64,000 nucleotides of DNA. It comes from Bordetella petrii (GTDB lineage Bacteria; Pseudomonadota; Gammaproteobacteria; Burkholderiales; Burkholderiaceae_B). This document shows positions 38,755-48,178 of this stretch, one piece after another (positions within the stretch are counted from its first letter, which is position 1; the number at the start of each line of letters is the position of its first letter). The notes beneath the pieces were generated by a model that was not told the DNA's origin, did no database searches, and saw nothing but the letters and a program-made list of their open reading frames with translations. Where the stretch lies: NCBI RefSeq assembly GCF_017356245.1, contig NZ_JAFMZZ010000001.1:3336949-3400948 (forward strand). Reading direction: 5' to 3'. The translations under genes were made by a program, and so were the position numbers.

Positions 38755-39138
38755 ATGGCCGCTACCAAGAACTATGGCCCCACACGCCTGGTCGTGGGCG
38801 CCCATTACGGCGTCGTCGATTTCATCGCGCAGCGCCTTACCGCCGTCATCATGGCGGTGTACACGCTGGTGCTCATCATCGGCATGCTGGTCATGCCGTC
38901 GTTCTCGTATGAAAACTGGAAGGCGCTGTTCACCTTCCACGTCTATGCCCTTCCGCTGGGCCAGATCCTGGCCACACTGTTTTTCTTTGCGCTGGCGTGG
39001 CACGCCTGGATCGGCGTGCGCGACATCTGGATGGATTACGTCAGGCCCGCGGGCGTGCGCATGCTGCTGCAGGTGCTGACCCTCCTCTGGCTGGTCGGTT
39101 CGGTCGTCTATTTCGCGCAAATCCTCTGGAGTATCTAA
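38755..39138 (+). CDS. sdhD: Succinate dehydrogenase membrane anchor subunit
   Basis: A 127-residue second anchor subunit with three membrane helices. The conserved region reads VVDFIAQRLTAVIMAVYTLV, then WHAWIGVRDIWMDYVRPAGV, the SdhD-type motif near the quinone and heme sites. It starts at the base after the sdhC stop, so the two are translated together. It anchors SdhAB to the membrane and passes electrons to ubiquinone. Confidence 0.94.
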   Translation: MAATKNYGPTRLVVGAHYGVVDFIAQRLTAVIMAVYTLVLIIGMLVMPSFSYENWKALFTFHVYALPLGQILATLFFFALAWHAWIGVRDIWMDYVRPAGVRMLLQVLTLLWLVGSVVYFAQILWSI

Positions 39139-39141
39139 GCC

Positions 39142-40920
39142 GTGGTCTCTGTCATGAATTCCCTGCCGCGCCGCCAGTTTGATGTGGTGGTCGTCGGCGC
39201 CGGCGGAGCCGGCATGCGCTGCTCGCTGCAACTGGCCCAGGCGGGCCTGTCGGTGGCGGTCCTGTCCAAGGTTTTCCCCACGCGCTCGCACACCGTGGCG
39301 GCCCAGGGCGGCGTCAGCGCGTCGCTGGGCAACATGAGCGAAGACAACTGGTACTGGCACATGTACGACACCGTGAAGGGGTCGGACTGGCTGGGCGACC
39401 AGGACGCCATCGAATTCATGTGCCGCGAAGCGCCCAATGCCGTGTACGAACTCGAGCATTTCGGCATGCCGTTCGACCGCAATGCCGACGGCACGATCTA
39501 CCAGCGTCCATTCGGCGGACACACCGCCAACTTTGGTGAAAAACCCGTGCAGCGCGCCTGTGCGGCTGCCGACCGCACAGGCCACGCGCTGCTGCACACC
39601 CTGTATCAGCGCAACGTGGCGGCGCGCACCCAGTTCTTCGTCGAATGGATGGCGCTGGACCTGCTGCGCAACGAAGCCGGCGACGTGGTCGGCGTCACCG
39701 CGCTCGAAATGGAAACCGGCGACATCTACATCCTGGAAGCCAAGACCACGGTGCTGGCCACCGGCGGCGCGGGCCGCATCTGGGCGGCTTCCACCAACGC
39801 CTTCATCAATACCGGCGACGGCCTGGGCATGGCGGCGCGCGCGGGCATTCCGCTGCAGGACATGGAATTCTGGCAATTCCACCCCACCGGCGTGGCCGGC
39901 GCGGGCGTGCTGATCACCGAAGGCGTGCGCGGCGAAGGCGGCATTCTGCTGAACAAAGACGGCGAACGCTTCATGGAGCGCTATGCGCCCACCCTGAAAG
40001 ACCTGGCGCCGCGCGACTTCGTGTCGCGCTCGATGGACCAGGAAATCAAGGAAGGCCGCGGCTGCGGCCCCGACGGCAGCTACGTGGTGCTCAAGCTCGA
40101 CCACCTGGGCGCCGACGTCATCAACAAGCGCCTGCCGTCCATCCGCGAAATCGCCATCAAGTTCGGCAACGTCGACCCCATCAAAGAGCCGATCCCGGTC
40201 GTGCCCACCATCCACTACCAGATGGGCGGCATCCCGGCCAACTACCACGGCCAGGTGCTTACGCACGTCAACGGCGAAAGCAAGATCGTCAACGGCCTGT
40301 ACGCCATCGGCGAATGCGCGGCGGTGTCGGTGCACGGCGCCAACCGCCTGGGCACCAACTCGCTGCTCGACCTGATCGTGTTCGGCCGGGCCACCGGCAA
40401 CCACATCGTGGCCTCGCATCCCGAGCGCCAGCATGCGCACCAGCCGGTGCCCAAGGAAGCCGTAGATTTCTCGATGGACCGCGTGGCCAAGCTGGAAGCC
40501 CGCACCTCGGGCGAAAAGACGCAGGACGTCGCCAATGCCATCCGCGTGTCGATGCAGCGCCACTGCGGCGTGTTCCGCACGCTGGACCTGCTCAACGAAG
40601 GCGTGGGCCAGATCGAAGACCTGGCCAAGCAGGCCGAGCATGTCTATTTCAAGGACAAGTCCAAGGTGTTCAACACCGCCCGCATCGAGGCGCTGGAACT
40701 GACCAACATGATCGAAGTGGCGCGCGCCACGGTCAAGTCGGCCGCCAATCGCCACGAAAGCCGTGGCGCCCATGCACTGGACGACCACCCCGAGCGCGAC
40801 GACGTGAACTGGCTGAAGCACACCCTCTGGTATTCCGATGGCAGCCGCCTGGATTACAAGCCCGTTCAAATGAAGCCCCTGACGGTCGAGTCCTTCCCGC
40901 CCAAGGCGCGTACTTTCTAA
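39142..40920 (+). CDS. sdhA: Succinate dehydrogenase flavoprotein subunit
   Basis: A 592-residue flavoprotein that oxidises succinate to fumarate. FAD binding is seen in [14 protein letters not shown], and the His that covalently holds FAD is in [12 protein letters not shown]. The active-site region [20 protein letters not shown] is present, and the C-terminal capping region ends SFPPKARTF. The GTG at 39142 has GGAG 10 nt upstream, while the ATG at 39154 has none, so GTG is chosen. Confidence 0.96.
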   Translation: MVSVMNSLPRRQFDVVVVGAGGAGMRCSLQLAQAGLSVAVLSKVFPTRSHTVAAQGGVSASLGNMSEDNWYWHMYDTVKGSDWLGDQDAIEFMCREAPNAVYELEHFGMPFDRNADGTIYQRPFGGHTANFGEKPVQRACAAADRTGHALLHTLYQRNVAARTQFFVEWMALDLLRNEAGDVVGVTALEMETGDIYILEAKTTVLATGGAGRIWAASTNAFINTGDGLGMAARAGIPLQDMEFWQFHPTGVAGAGVLITEGVRGEGGILLNKDGERFMERYAPTLKDLAPRDFVSRSMDQEIKEGRGCGPDGSYVVLKLDHLGADVINKRLPSIREIAIKFGNVDPIKEPIPVVPTIHYQMGGIPANYHGQVLTHVNGESKIVNGLYAIGECAAVSVHGANRLGTNSLLDLIVFGRATGNHIVASHPERQHAHQPVPKEAVDFSMDRVAKLEARTSGEKTQDVANAIRVSMQRHCGVFRTLDLLNEGVGQIEDLAKQAEHVYFKDKSKVFNTARIEALELTNMIEVARATVKSAANRHESRGAHALDDHPERDDVNWLKHTLWYSDGSRLDYKPVQMKPLTVESFPPKARTF

Positions 40921-40933
40921 GCAGGATGCTGTT

Positions 40934-41650
40934 ATGAGCACCAAGAGAATCGTCAAATTCGAGATCTACCGCTACGACCCGGACAAGGACGAGCGCCCGT
41001 ACATGCAGAAGCTGGAAGTCGAACTCCAGCCCACCGACAAGATGCTGCTCGATGCGATCATCCGCATCAAGAACGACGTCGATGACAGCCTGGCCCTGCG
41101 CCGTTCGTGCCGCGAAGGCGTGTGCGGTTCCGATGCCATGAACATCAACGGCAAGAACGGCCTGGCCTGCACCACCAACCTGCGCGAGCTGAAAGAGCCC
41201 ATCGTGCTCAAGCCGCTGCCCGGCCTGCCCGTGATCCGCGACCTGATCGTGGACATGACGCACTTCTTCAACCAGTACCACTCGATCCGTCCGTACCTGA
41301 TCAACGACACGCCGCCGCCCGAGCGCGAACGCCTGCAGTCGCCCGAGGCCCGCGAAGAGCTCGACGGCCTGTACGAATGCATCCTGTGCGCCTGCTGCTC
41401 GACGTCGTGCCCGTCGTTCTGGTGGAACCCCGACAAGTTCGTCGGCCCGGCCGGCCTGCTCCAGGCCTACCGCTTCCTGGCCGACAGCCGCGACGAAGCC
41501 ACGGGCGAACGCCTGGACAACCTGGAAGACCCGTATCGTCTGTTCCGCTGCCACACCATCATGAACTGCGTCGACGTCTGTCCGAAGGGGCTGAATCCGA
41601 CCAAGGCGATTGGCAAGATCAAGGAACTGATGGTCCGCCGGACGGTCTAG
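40934..41650 (+). CDS. sdhB: Succinate dehydrogenase iron-sulfur subunit
   Basis: A 238-residue iron-sulfur protein passing electrons from SdhA to quinone. The [2Fe-2S] Cys are in [12 protein letters not shown] and ACTTN, the [4Fe-4S] in [12 protein letters not shown] and the [3Fe-4S] in [21 protein letters not shown] lies 7 nt before the ATG. Confidence 0.97.
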   Translation: MSTKRIVKFEIYRYDPDKDERPYMQKLEVELQPTDKMLLDAIIRIKNDVDDSLALRRSCREGVCGSDAMNINGKNGLACTTNLRELKEPIVLKPLPGLPVIRDLIVDMTHFFNQYHSIRPYLINDTPPPERERLQSPEAREELDGLYECILCACCSTSCPSFWWNPDKFVGPAGLLQAYRFLADSRDEATGERLDNLEDPYRLFRCHTIMNCVDVCPKGLNPTKAIGKIKELMVRRTV

Positions 41651-41671
41651 TTAAACGGTGCAGAGATCGAT

Positions 41672-41932
41672 ATGGGCAGTCTGACTGAACTCGAACGGAC
41701 GCGTCTGCGGTGGCGGGCGCGCCGGGGCCTGCTCGAAAACGACCTGATCATCACCCGGTACCTGGACGCATACGAAACGCAGCTCACCGATGACGATGTC
41801 GACGCTCTTGCCCAGCTTTTCGAGCTGGGCGACAACGATCTGCTCGATCTGCTGTTGGCGCGCAAAGAGCCCGAAGGGGCGCTCGATACGCCGCGGCTGC
41901 GCACTATCATCGGACAAATGCGCGAGCTCTGA
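41672..41932 (+). CDS. sdhE: Succinate dehydrogenase assembly factor SdhE
   Basis: An 86-residue protein of the SdhE/Sdh5 family that helps attach FAD to SdhA. The family motif [16 protein letters not shown], with the RGxxE core, is clear. It lies 21 bp after sdhB and 20 bp before gltA. Confidence 0.95.
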   Translation: MGSLTELERTRLRWRARRGLLENDLIITRYLDAYETQLTDDDVDALAQLFELGDNDLLDLLLARKEPEGALDTPRLRTIIGQMREL

Positions 41933-41952
41933 TTAATTGTGAGGAAATAGCG

Positions 41953-43263
41953 ATGAACCTGTCTGACAAAAAAGCCACTCTATCGTTCTCGGACGGCTCC
42001 CAGCCTATCGAGTTTCCCGTGTACAAGGGCACGGTCGGCCCGGACGTCATCGACATCCGCAAGCTGTACGGCCAGACGGGCATGTTCACGTTCGACCCCG
42101 GTTTCATGTCGACCGCGGCGTGCGAATCGGCCATTACGTACATCGACGGCGACAAGGGCGAACTGCTGTATCGCGGCTATCCCATCGAGCAGCTGGCCGT
42201 CAATTGCGACTTTCTCGATATCTGCTACCTGATCCTGAACGGCGAGCTGCCCAATGCCGGCCAGAAAACCGATTTCGATTCGCAGGTGACGCACCACACG
42301 ATGGTGAACGAGCAGCTGCATTTCCTGCTGCGCGGCTTCCGCCGCGACGCCCACCCCATGGCCGTCCTGACCGGCCTGGTGGGCGCGCTGGCGGCGTTCT
42401 ACCACGACTCCACCGACATCACCAACCCGCAGCACCGCCACATTTCGGCCATCCGCCTGATCGCCAAGATGCCCACCCTGGTGGCCATGGCGTACAAGTA
42501 TTCGCAAGGCCAGCCGTTCATCTATCCGCAGAACGACCTGTCGTACACCGGCAACTTCCTGCGCATGATGTTCGCCACGCCGTGCGAAGAGTACAAGGTC
42601 AATGAAGTCGTCGAGCGCGCGCTCGACCGCATCTTCATCCTGCATGCCGACCACGAACAGAACGCTTCCACCTCTACCGTGCGCCTGTGCGGCTCGTCGG
42701 GCACCAACCCGTTCGCGGCCATCTCGGCCGGCGTGGCGTGCCTGTGGGGCCCGGCCCACGGCGGCGCCAACGAAGCGTGCCTGCAGATGCTCGAAGAACT
42801 GCAAGCCAACGGCGGCGTGGCCAAGGTTGGCGAGTTCATGGAAAAGGTCAAGGACAAGAACTCGGGCGTGCGCCTGATGGGCTTCGGCCACCGCGTGTAC
42901 AAGAACTACGACCCGCGCGCCAAGCTGATGCAGGAAACCTGCAAGGAAGTGCTGCAGTCGCTGGGCCTGGAAAAAGACCCGCTGTTCAAGCTGGCCATGG
43001 AACTCGAACGCATCGCCCTCGAAGACGACTACTTCGTGCAGCGCAAGCTGTACCCGAACGTCGACTTCTACTCGGGCATCGTGCAGCGCGCCATCGGCAT
43101 CCCGACCTCGCTGTTCACCGCCATCTTCGCGCTGGCGCGCACGGTGGGCTGGATCGCCCAATGGAACGAAATGCTGTCCGACCCCGACTACAAGATCGGC
43201 CGTCCGCGCCAGCTGTTCACGGGCGCGGTCACGCGCGACGTGCCCCCGATGGGCAAGCGCTGA
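41953..43263 (+). CDS. gltA: Citrate synthase
   Basis: A 436-residue hexameric-type citrate synthase joining acetyl-CoA to oxaloacetate. Catalytic residues appear in [15 protein letters not shown] and [14 protein letters not shown], and the NADH-binding N-terminal domain is present. A GAGGAA ribosome site precedes the ATG. It closes the sdh operon. Confidence 0.97.
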   Translation: MNLSDKKATLSFSDGSQPIEFPVYKGTVGPDVIDIRKLYGQTGMFTFDPGFMSTAACESAITYIDGDKGELLYRGYPIEQLAVNCDFLDICYLILNGELPNAGQKTDFDSQVTHHTMVNEQLHFLLRGFRRDAHPMAVLTGLVGALAAFYHDSTDITNPQHRHISAIRLIAKMPTLVAMAYKYSQGQPFIYPQNDLSYTGNFLRMMFATPCEEYKVNEVVERALDRIFILHADHEQNASTSTVRLCGSSGTNPFAAISAGVACLWGPAHGGANEACLQMLEELQANGGVAKVGEFMEKVKDKNSGVRLMGFGHRVYKNYDPRAKLMQETCKEVLQSLGLEKDPLFKLAMELERIALEDDYFVQRKLYPNVDFYSGIVQRAIGIPTSLFTAIFALARTVGWIAQWNEMLSDPDYKIGRPRQLFTGAVTRDVPPMGKR

Positions 43264-43319
43264 TCCATTCCTTCCGCGCCGGGGCCCGACGGCCGCCGGC
43301 GCACCCGGATGGTGTTGCT

Positions 43320-43370
43320 GCCGCCGGTGTCCTGCGCGGCTCTCTTCGAGAGCCACGCAGGCCCGGCGGC
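43320..43370. terminator. Large hairpin between gltA and the LysR gene
   Basis: A long interrupted stem joins GCCGCCGG with CCGGCGGC, CCTGCG with CGCAGG and GGCTCTC with GAGAGCC around a TTC loop. There is no T-run. Lying between convergent genes, it probably ends or protects transcripts from either side. Confidence 0.6.
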
Positions 43371-43385
43371 AGTGCCGTCTGGCGC

Positions 43386-44300
43386 CTACGAGGCCGCCTG
43401 CATCCAGGGCGCGCGGCCGCCGAGTTCATGCAGGTGCTGAAGAAAATGCTCGGTGCGCGCGGAGCGGGCCTTGCGCGACGCCACCAGCGCCACGATGTCG
43501 GCGTCGGGCAGGCGCCAGCCCGGCAGCAGTTCGACCAGCCGACCCTGGCGCAGCAGGTCGGCAACGTCCCACTCGGACCGCACCAGGATGCCCATGCCCG
43601 CCAATGCCCAGTGGCGCGCCGCGCCGCCGTCGTTGCAGGCAAGCACCGGATCGATGCGCACGGTGGCCGTGGCGCCGTCGTGGTGGCGCAGGCGCCACAG
43701 CGTGACGTCCTCGTCGTTCTCGCGCAGCGCGATGCAGTCGTGGTCGTGCAGGGCATCCGGATGGGCCGGCGCGCCGCGCCGCTTCAGATATGACGGCGCG
43801 GCGCACAGCACCCGCCGGTTGGGCGCCAGCCGGTGCATGACGAGCGCCGAGTCGCGCAGTTCGCCAATATGGACCAGCACGTCCCAGGTGTGCGCGGCCA
43901 GGCTGCCCGGCCGGTCGGACAGGGTCAGCGTGGCGGTGACTTCGGGGCACTGGCGCCGGAAGCGCGCGATGGCCGGCGCGACGTAGCGCTGCCCGAAGCC
44001 CAGCGGCGCCAGCACGCGCAGGTGGCCGGCCACCTGTCCGCGCCGGCTGGCCAGCGCGTCGGCCAGCCCGCCCAGGTCGGCGCAGATGCCGCGCGCCCGC
44101 TCGGCCAGCAGCTCTCCTTCGTCGGTCAGCGCCATGCGCCGCCCCGAGCGGTCGACCAGGCCGATGCCCAGCCGGCGTTCCAGCCCGATGAGACGCTGGG
44201 TGACCGCCGAGGGCGTGACATCCAGTTTGCGCGCCGCGTCCGCCAGCGAGTTGGCCGAGGCCAGCGCCAGGAAGAAAAGCAGGTCGTCGCTGCTCAGCAT
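43386..44300 (-). CDS. LysR-family transcriptional regulator
   Basis: A 304-residue LysR regulator with a helix-turn-helix at residues 5-65 (SLADAARKLDVTPSAVTQRL) and a type 2 periplasmic-binding-like effector domain. It is divergent from the Bug receptor gene with an inverted repeat in between, so it likely governs the catabolic cluster at 44436-49162. The ligand is unknown; a substrate or intermediate of that cluster is the natural guess. Confidence 0.93.
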   Translation of the reverse strand: MLSSDDLLFFLALASANSLADAARKLDVTPSAVTQRLIGLERRLGIGLVDRSGRRMALTDEGELLAERARGICADLGGLADALASRRGQVAGHLRVLAPLGFGQRYVAPAIARFRRQCPEVTATLTLSDRPGSLAAHTWDVLVHIGELRDSALVMHRLAPNRRVLCAAPSYLKRRGAPAHPDALHDHDCIALRENDEDVTLWRLRHHDGATATVRIDPVLACNDGGAARHWALAGMGILVRSEWDVADLLRQGRLVELLPGWRLPDADIVALVASRKARSARTEHFLQHLHELGGRAPWMQAAS

Positions 44301-44301
44301 A

Positions 44302-44329
44302 TTAAGTTTCTTCTTAATAAACTATTAAG
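44302..44329. promoter_or_regulatory. LysR-type operator in the divergent gap
   Basis: TTAAGTTTCTTCTTAA (44302-44317) is an inverted repeat with 5-bp arms and 6-bp centre, close to the T-N11-A pattern of LysR sites. A further TTAAG half-site is at 44325-44329. It begins 2 bp from the LysR start codon. Confidence 0.55.
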
Positions 44330-44435
44330 TTGGTATTAAACACCAGTACGGACAGGTGCCGCATACTCGACGCAGGCCAATCTTTCAATAATGCCTTGGG
44401 GGCCGCCCGTCGGCGTCCCATTCACGGAGACTACC

Positions 44436-45407
44436 TTGCGACGCCTGCTTTCATTCCTGCTGTTCCTGTTCGCCGCCGGCGCGGCCCCCGCCCATGCCGC
44501 CACCGACTGGCCCGCCAAGCCTGTCACTGTCATTGTGGCGTCGGCCGCGGGCGGTTCCGCCGACGTGCTGACGCGCCTGGTGCTCAAGCACCTGTCCGCC
44601 GCCACCGGCGCCAACTTCGTCGTCGAGAACCGACCGGGCGCCGCCGGCGGCATCGGCATGGCGCAGATCGCGCGCGCCGCGCCCGACGGCTACACGCTGG
44701 GCTACGGCAACATCAACACGCTGGCGGTCAATCCCGCCCTGTTCAACAAGCTGCCCTACGACGCCGTCAAGGATTTCACGGTGGTCGGCCGCATGTTCAA
44801 CGTCTATAACCTGCTGGTGGTCGGCGCCGACTCGCCCGTCAAGAGCGTGGCGGACCTGATCGCGCTGGCGAAGTCCAAGCCTGGCGGGCTGTCTTACGGC
44901 GCGGCCGGCATCGGCAGCAGCGGCCACATGGGCGGCGAGCTGTTCAAGCACATGGCCGGCATCGACACCATGTTCGTGCCGTACAACGGCGACCCCGCCT
45001 CGCTGGCGGACCTGGCGGGCGGCCGCATCGACTATTCCTTCACCAACGCCTCGGTGGCCTGGCCGCTGGTGCAGGGCGGCAAGCTGCGCGCGTTGGCGAT
45101 CACCAGCGCCGAACGCGTGCCGTTCTTTCCCGACCTGCCCACGCTGGCGGAATCGGGGCTGCCGGGGTACGAAAATGTATCGTGGGGCGGCCTGGTATTT
45201 CCCAAGGGCACGCCCGACGCCATCGTCGACAAACTGTCCGCGGCATTGCAGAAGGTGCTGGCCAGCGACGCGCTGCGCGACGACCTGGGCAAGCTGAGCG
45301 CGCGGCCCGGCGAAGGCGGCCGTGCGGACTTCGCGCGCTATATCGCCGCCGAGCAGAAAAAGTGGGCCGAGCTGATCAAGGCGGCCCACATCGAGAAACA
45401 GAACTGA
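44436..45407 (+). CDS. Tripartite tricarboxylate transporter substrate-binding protein (Bug family)
   Basis: A 323-residue periplasmic receptor of the TctC/Bug family, abundant in Bordetella-type bacteria. The TTG at 44436 was chosen because GGAG lies 6 nt upstream and it gives a perfect signal peptide MRRLLSFLLFLFAAGAAPAHA, cleaved near residue 21. Family motifs IVASAAGGSADVLTRLVLKH and VENRPGAAGGIGMA are present. No membrane TctA/TctB partner is in the window, so it may feed a shared permease or act as a sensor. Confidence 0.9.
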   Translation: MRRLLSFLLFLFAAGAAPAHAATDWPAKPVTVIVASAAGGSADVLTRLVLKHLSAATGANFVVENRPGAAGGIGMAQIARAAPDGYTLGYGNINTLAVNPALFNKLPYDAVKDFTVVGRMFNVYNLLVVGADSPVKSVADLIALAKSKPGGLSYGAAGIGSSGHMGGELFKHMAGIDTMFVPYNGDPASLADLAGGRIDYSFTNASVAWPLVQGGKLRALAITSAERVPFFPDLPTLAESGLPGYENVSWGGLVFPKGTPDAIVDKLSAALQKVLASDALRDDLGKLSARPGEGGRADFARYIAAEQKKWAELIKAAHIEKQN

Positions 45408-45421
45408 CCGCCGCATCCGCC

Positions 45422-46972
45422 ATGACCGCCGCACCCGCCACGCCCCGCATTGCCATCCTGGGATTCGCCATCGAGTCCAACCGTTTCGCGCCGGTGTCGG
45501 GGCGCGCCGATTTCGAATCGCGCGCCTACCTGGCGGGCGCGGCGCTGCTGGCCGACGCCCGCAGCGCCGCGCCCGCCATGACCCCGGAGATTCCCGCCTT
45601 CGTGCGCCGCATGGACGAGCGCGGGCCGTGGACGCCGGTGCCCATTCTGTTCGCCAACGCGGAATCCGGCGGGCCGGTGGAGCATGGGTTCTTCCTGGAT
45701 ACGCTGGCCGAGTTCGAACGGGGCCTGCGCGCCGCGCTGCCGCTGGACGCGGTCTATGTATGCGAGCACGGCGCGGCCATCACCACCGAAGAGCAGGACC
45801 CGGACGGCCTGGTGTTCCAGCGCGTGCGGGCCATCGTGGGCCCCGATGTGCCGGTGGTCGCCACCGTGGACTTGCATGCGAACGTGTCGGACCGCATGGT
45901 CGACGAGGTGGACGTGCTGATTTCGTACCGCCGCAATCCCCACACCGACATGGCCGAGCGCGGCGCCGAGGCGGCCGATGTGCTGGGCTTGCTGATGGAC
46001 GGCCTGTGCCCCGCGGTGGCGCATGTGCGCATGCCGGTGGTGGCGCCGCCCACGCAATTGCTGACGGCGCCCGGCACCGGGCCGTACGCGGACATGATCC
46101 AGGCCGCCGAGGCCATGGACGATCCGCGCCTGGTGAACATTTCGGTGGTGGGCGGCTTCGCCTACGGCGACACAGGCAAGAACGGGCTGACGGTGCTGGT
46201 GACGACCAAGGGCGACGCCGACTATGCGCGCGCCACCGCGCATGCGCTGGCGGAGCACGCGTGGCGCGAGCGCGCGGCCTTTACGCCGGAGCTGGTGCCC
46301 CTGGCGCGGGCGGTTGAACTGGCGCGCCGGGCCGGCGCGGCGCCCGGCGCGCCCGCGGTGCTGCTGGCCGATGTGGCCGACAACCCCGGCGGCGGCGCGC
46401 GCGGCAATACGCCGTTCTTGCTGCGCGCTCTGATCGAAGGCGGCGTCCAGGGCGCCATCCTGGGCGTGGTGACCGACCCCGCCTTGGCGGCCCAAGCTCA
46501 TGCCGCCGGCGAGGGCGCGTCGATCGAGGCCCGCTTCAACCGCGACGAGACGACGGTGTATTCCGACGCCTACGCGGCGCCGGCCACCGTGCTGAAGCTG
46601 CACGGCGGCCGCGGCGTGGGCCGGCGCGGCCAACTGGCCGGCTGCAGCTTCAACCTGGGTCCCAGCGCGCTGCTGCAGGTGGGGGGCGTGCGGGTGGTGG
46701 TCATCACCAACCGGCACCAGTGCCACGAGCCGATGTTCTTCGAGATGTTCGGCGTGGATATCGCCGCCGCCCGCACCGTGGTGGTGAAGTCGCGCGGCCA
46801 CTTCCGCGCCGCGTTCGACGAGTTCTTCCCGCCGCGGCATATCTATAACGTGGATGCGCCGGGGCTGACCTCGCCCATGCTGGGCCGTTTCGATTTCCGC
46901 AACCTGCCGCGGCCGGTGGTGCCGCTGGACGCGCTGGCCGACTGGGCGCCGCATGCGCGAGTGCGGACCTGA
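45422..46972 (+). CDS. M81-family metallopeptidase (MlrC-like)
   Basis: A 516-residue protein with the two-part layout of the M81 family: an N-terminal metallopeptidase domain starting RIAILGFAIESNRFAPVSGR, and a C-terminal MlrC domain. Candidate zinc ligands are in VCEHGAAITTEEQDPDG and VATVDLHANVSDRMV. MlrC of Sphingomonas cleaves degraded microcystin, but most members have unknown targets. The ATG at 45422 was chosen for its position 14 bp after the receptor gene. It may cleave the amide compound imported here. Confidence 0.85.
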   Translation: MTAAPATPRIAILGFAIESNRFAPVSGRADFESRAYLAGAALLADARSAAPAMTPEIPAFVRRMDERGPWTPVPILFANAESGGPVEHGFFLDTLAEFERGLRAALPLDAVYVCEHGAAITTEEQDPDGLVFQRVRAIVGPDVPVVATVDLHANVSDRMVDEVDVLISYRRNPHTDMAERGAEAADVLGLLMDGLCPAVAHVRMPVVAPPTQLLTAPGTGPYADMIQAAEAMDDPRLVNISVVGGFAYGDTGKNGLTVLVTTKGDADYARATAHALAEHAWRERAAFTPELVPLARAVELARRAGAAPGAPAVLLADVADNPGGGARGNTPFLLRALIEGGVQGAILGVVTDPALAAQAHAAGEGASIEARFNRDETTVYSDAYAAPATVLKLHGGRGVGRRGQLAGCSFNLGPSALLQVGGVRVVVITNRHQCHEPMFFEMFGVDIAAARTVVVKSRGHFRAAFDEFFPPRHIYNVDAPGLTSPMLGRFDFRNLPRPVVPLDALADWAPHARVRT

Positions 46973-47004
46973 TCCAGGAATTCCTGCTACACCGGAGAAA
47001 CTAG

Positions 47005-48168
47005 ATGACGAGCGACAAGGCGGCCGCGGCCGCCAATCTCGAAGAGCTGGACACGCCATGCCTGCTGCTGGACGAGCTGCGCATGCAGGCCAACATCGAG
47101 CGCCTGAAGACCCGCATGGCGCGCCTGGGAGTGACATTGCGCCCCCACCTGAAAACGCCCAAGTCGATCGACGTGGCGCGGCGGGTGATGGAGTCGCCCG
47201 AGGGGCCCGCCGCGGTCTCGACGCTGCAAGAGGCCGAGCAATTCGCGCGCGCCGGCGTGCGGGACATTCTTTACGCGGTGGGCGTGTCGCCCGCCAAACT
47301 GGACCGCGTGCTGGCGCTGCGCGCCAACGGCGCGGACCTGACCGTCGTGGTCGACAGCGTGGCCGGCGCGCAGGCCGTGGCGGCGCGGTCGCACGCGGCC
47401 GGCGCGCCGATTCCGGCGCTGATCGAGATCGATTCCGACGGGCATCGCGCCGGCGTGCGGGCCGACCAGGCCGAATTGCTGTGCGCCATCGGCCGCGCGC
47501 TGGAGCAGGGCGGCGCGCAGCTGCGCGGCGTTCTGACGCATGCCGGAGAGTCGTACAGCTCGCCCGATGAGAACGCGATCCGCGCCATGGCCGAACGCGA
47601 GCGCCGCGCCGCGGTGGACGCCGCCCAGGTGTTGCGCGCGGGCGGCCTGCCGTGCCCGGTGGTCAGCGTCGGGTCGACGCCGACCGCCATGTTCGCCGAG
47701 AACCTGGACGGCGTGACAGAGGTGCGGGCCGGCGTGTTCGTATTCTTCGATCTGTTCATGGCCGGCCTGGGCGTGTGCCGGCAGGACGACATTGCGCTGT
47801 CGGTACTGACCACGGTGATCGGCCACCAGCCCGAGAAAGACTGGATTCTGGTGGACGCCGGCTGGATGGCGATGTCGCGCGACCGCGGCACCGCCGGCCA
47901 GCCGGTCGACCAGTACTACGGCGTGGTGTGCGACGAGCAGGGCAGGCCGCTGGGCGACCTGGTGCTCAAGCAGACCAACCAGGAGCAGGGCATCGTCATG
48001 CGCCGCCCGGGTACCGGCGCGCCGCTGCCGCAGCTACCGCTGGGCACGCGCCTGCGCATTCTTCCCAATCATGCCTGCGCCACCGGCGCGCAGCACGACA
48101 GCTACCAGGTGGTGCGCGGCGCCTCGCCCGCGGTGATCGCGTGCTGGCCGCGTTTCCGCGGCTGGTGA
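47005..48168 (+). CDS. DSD1-family PLP enzyme (D-threonine aldolase / D-hydroxyaspartate type)
   Basis: A 387-residue fold-type III PLP enzyme. The N-terminal alanine-racemase-like barrel opens LDTPCLLLDELRMQANIERL, with the PLP lysine in RPHLKTPKSIDVARRV. The C-terminal metal-dependent domain contains the family's His-Cys site (ILPNHACATGAQHDSYQVVR). Relatives are D-serine dehydratase, D-threo-3-hydroxyaspartate dehydratase and beta-hydroxyaspartate aldolase. GGAG precedes the ATG. Its neighbour is an ornithine-cyclodeaminase-family protein. Confidence 0.88.
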   Translation: MTSDKAAAAANLEELDTPCLLLDELRMQANIERLKTRMARLGVTLRPHLKTPKSIDVARRVMESPEGPAAVSTLQEAEQFARAGVRDILYAVGVSPAKLDRVLALRANGADLTVVVDSVAGAQAVAARSHAAGAPIPALIEIDSDGHRAGVRADQAELLCAIGRALEQGGAQLRGVLTHAGESYSSPDENAIRAMAERERRAAVDAAQVLRAGGLPCPVVSVGSTPTAMFAENLDGVTEVRAGVFVFFDLFMAGLGVCRQDDIALSVLTTVIGHQPEKDWILVDAGWMAMSRDRGTAGQPVDQYYGVVCDEQGRPLGDLVLKQTNQEQGIVMRRPGTGAPLPQLPLGTRLRILPNHACATGAQHDSYQVVRGASPAVIACWPRFRGW

Positions 48169-48178
48169 AGGAAAAGCC

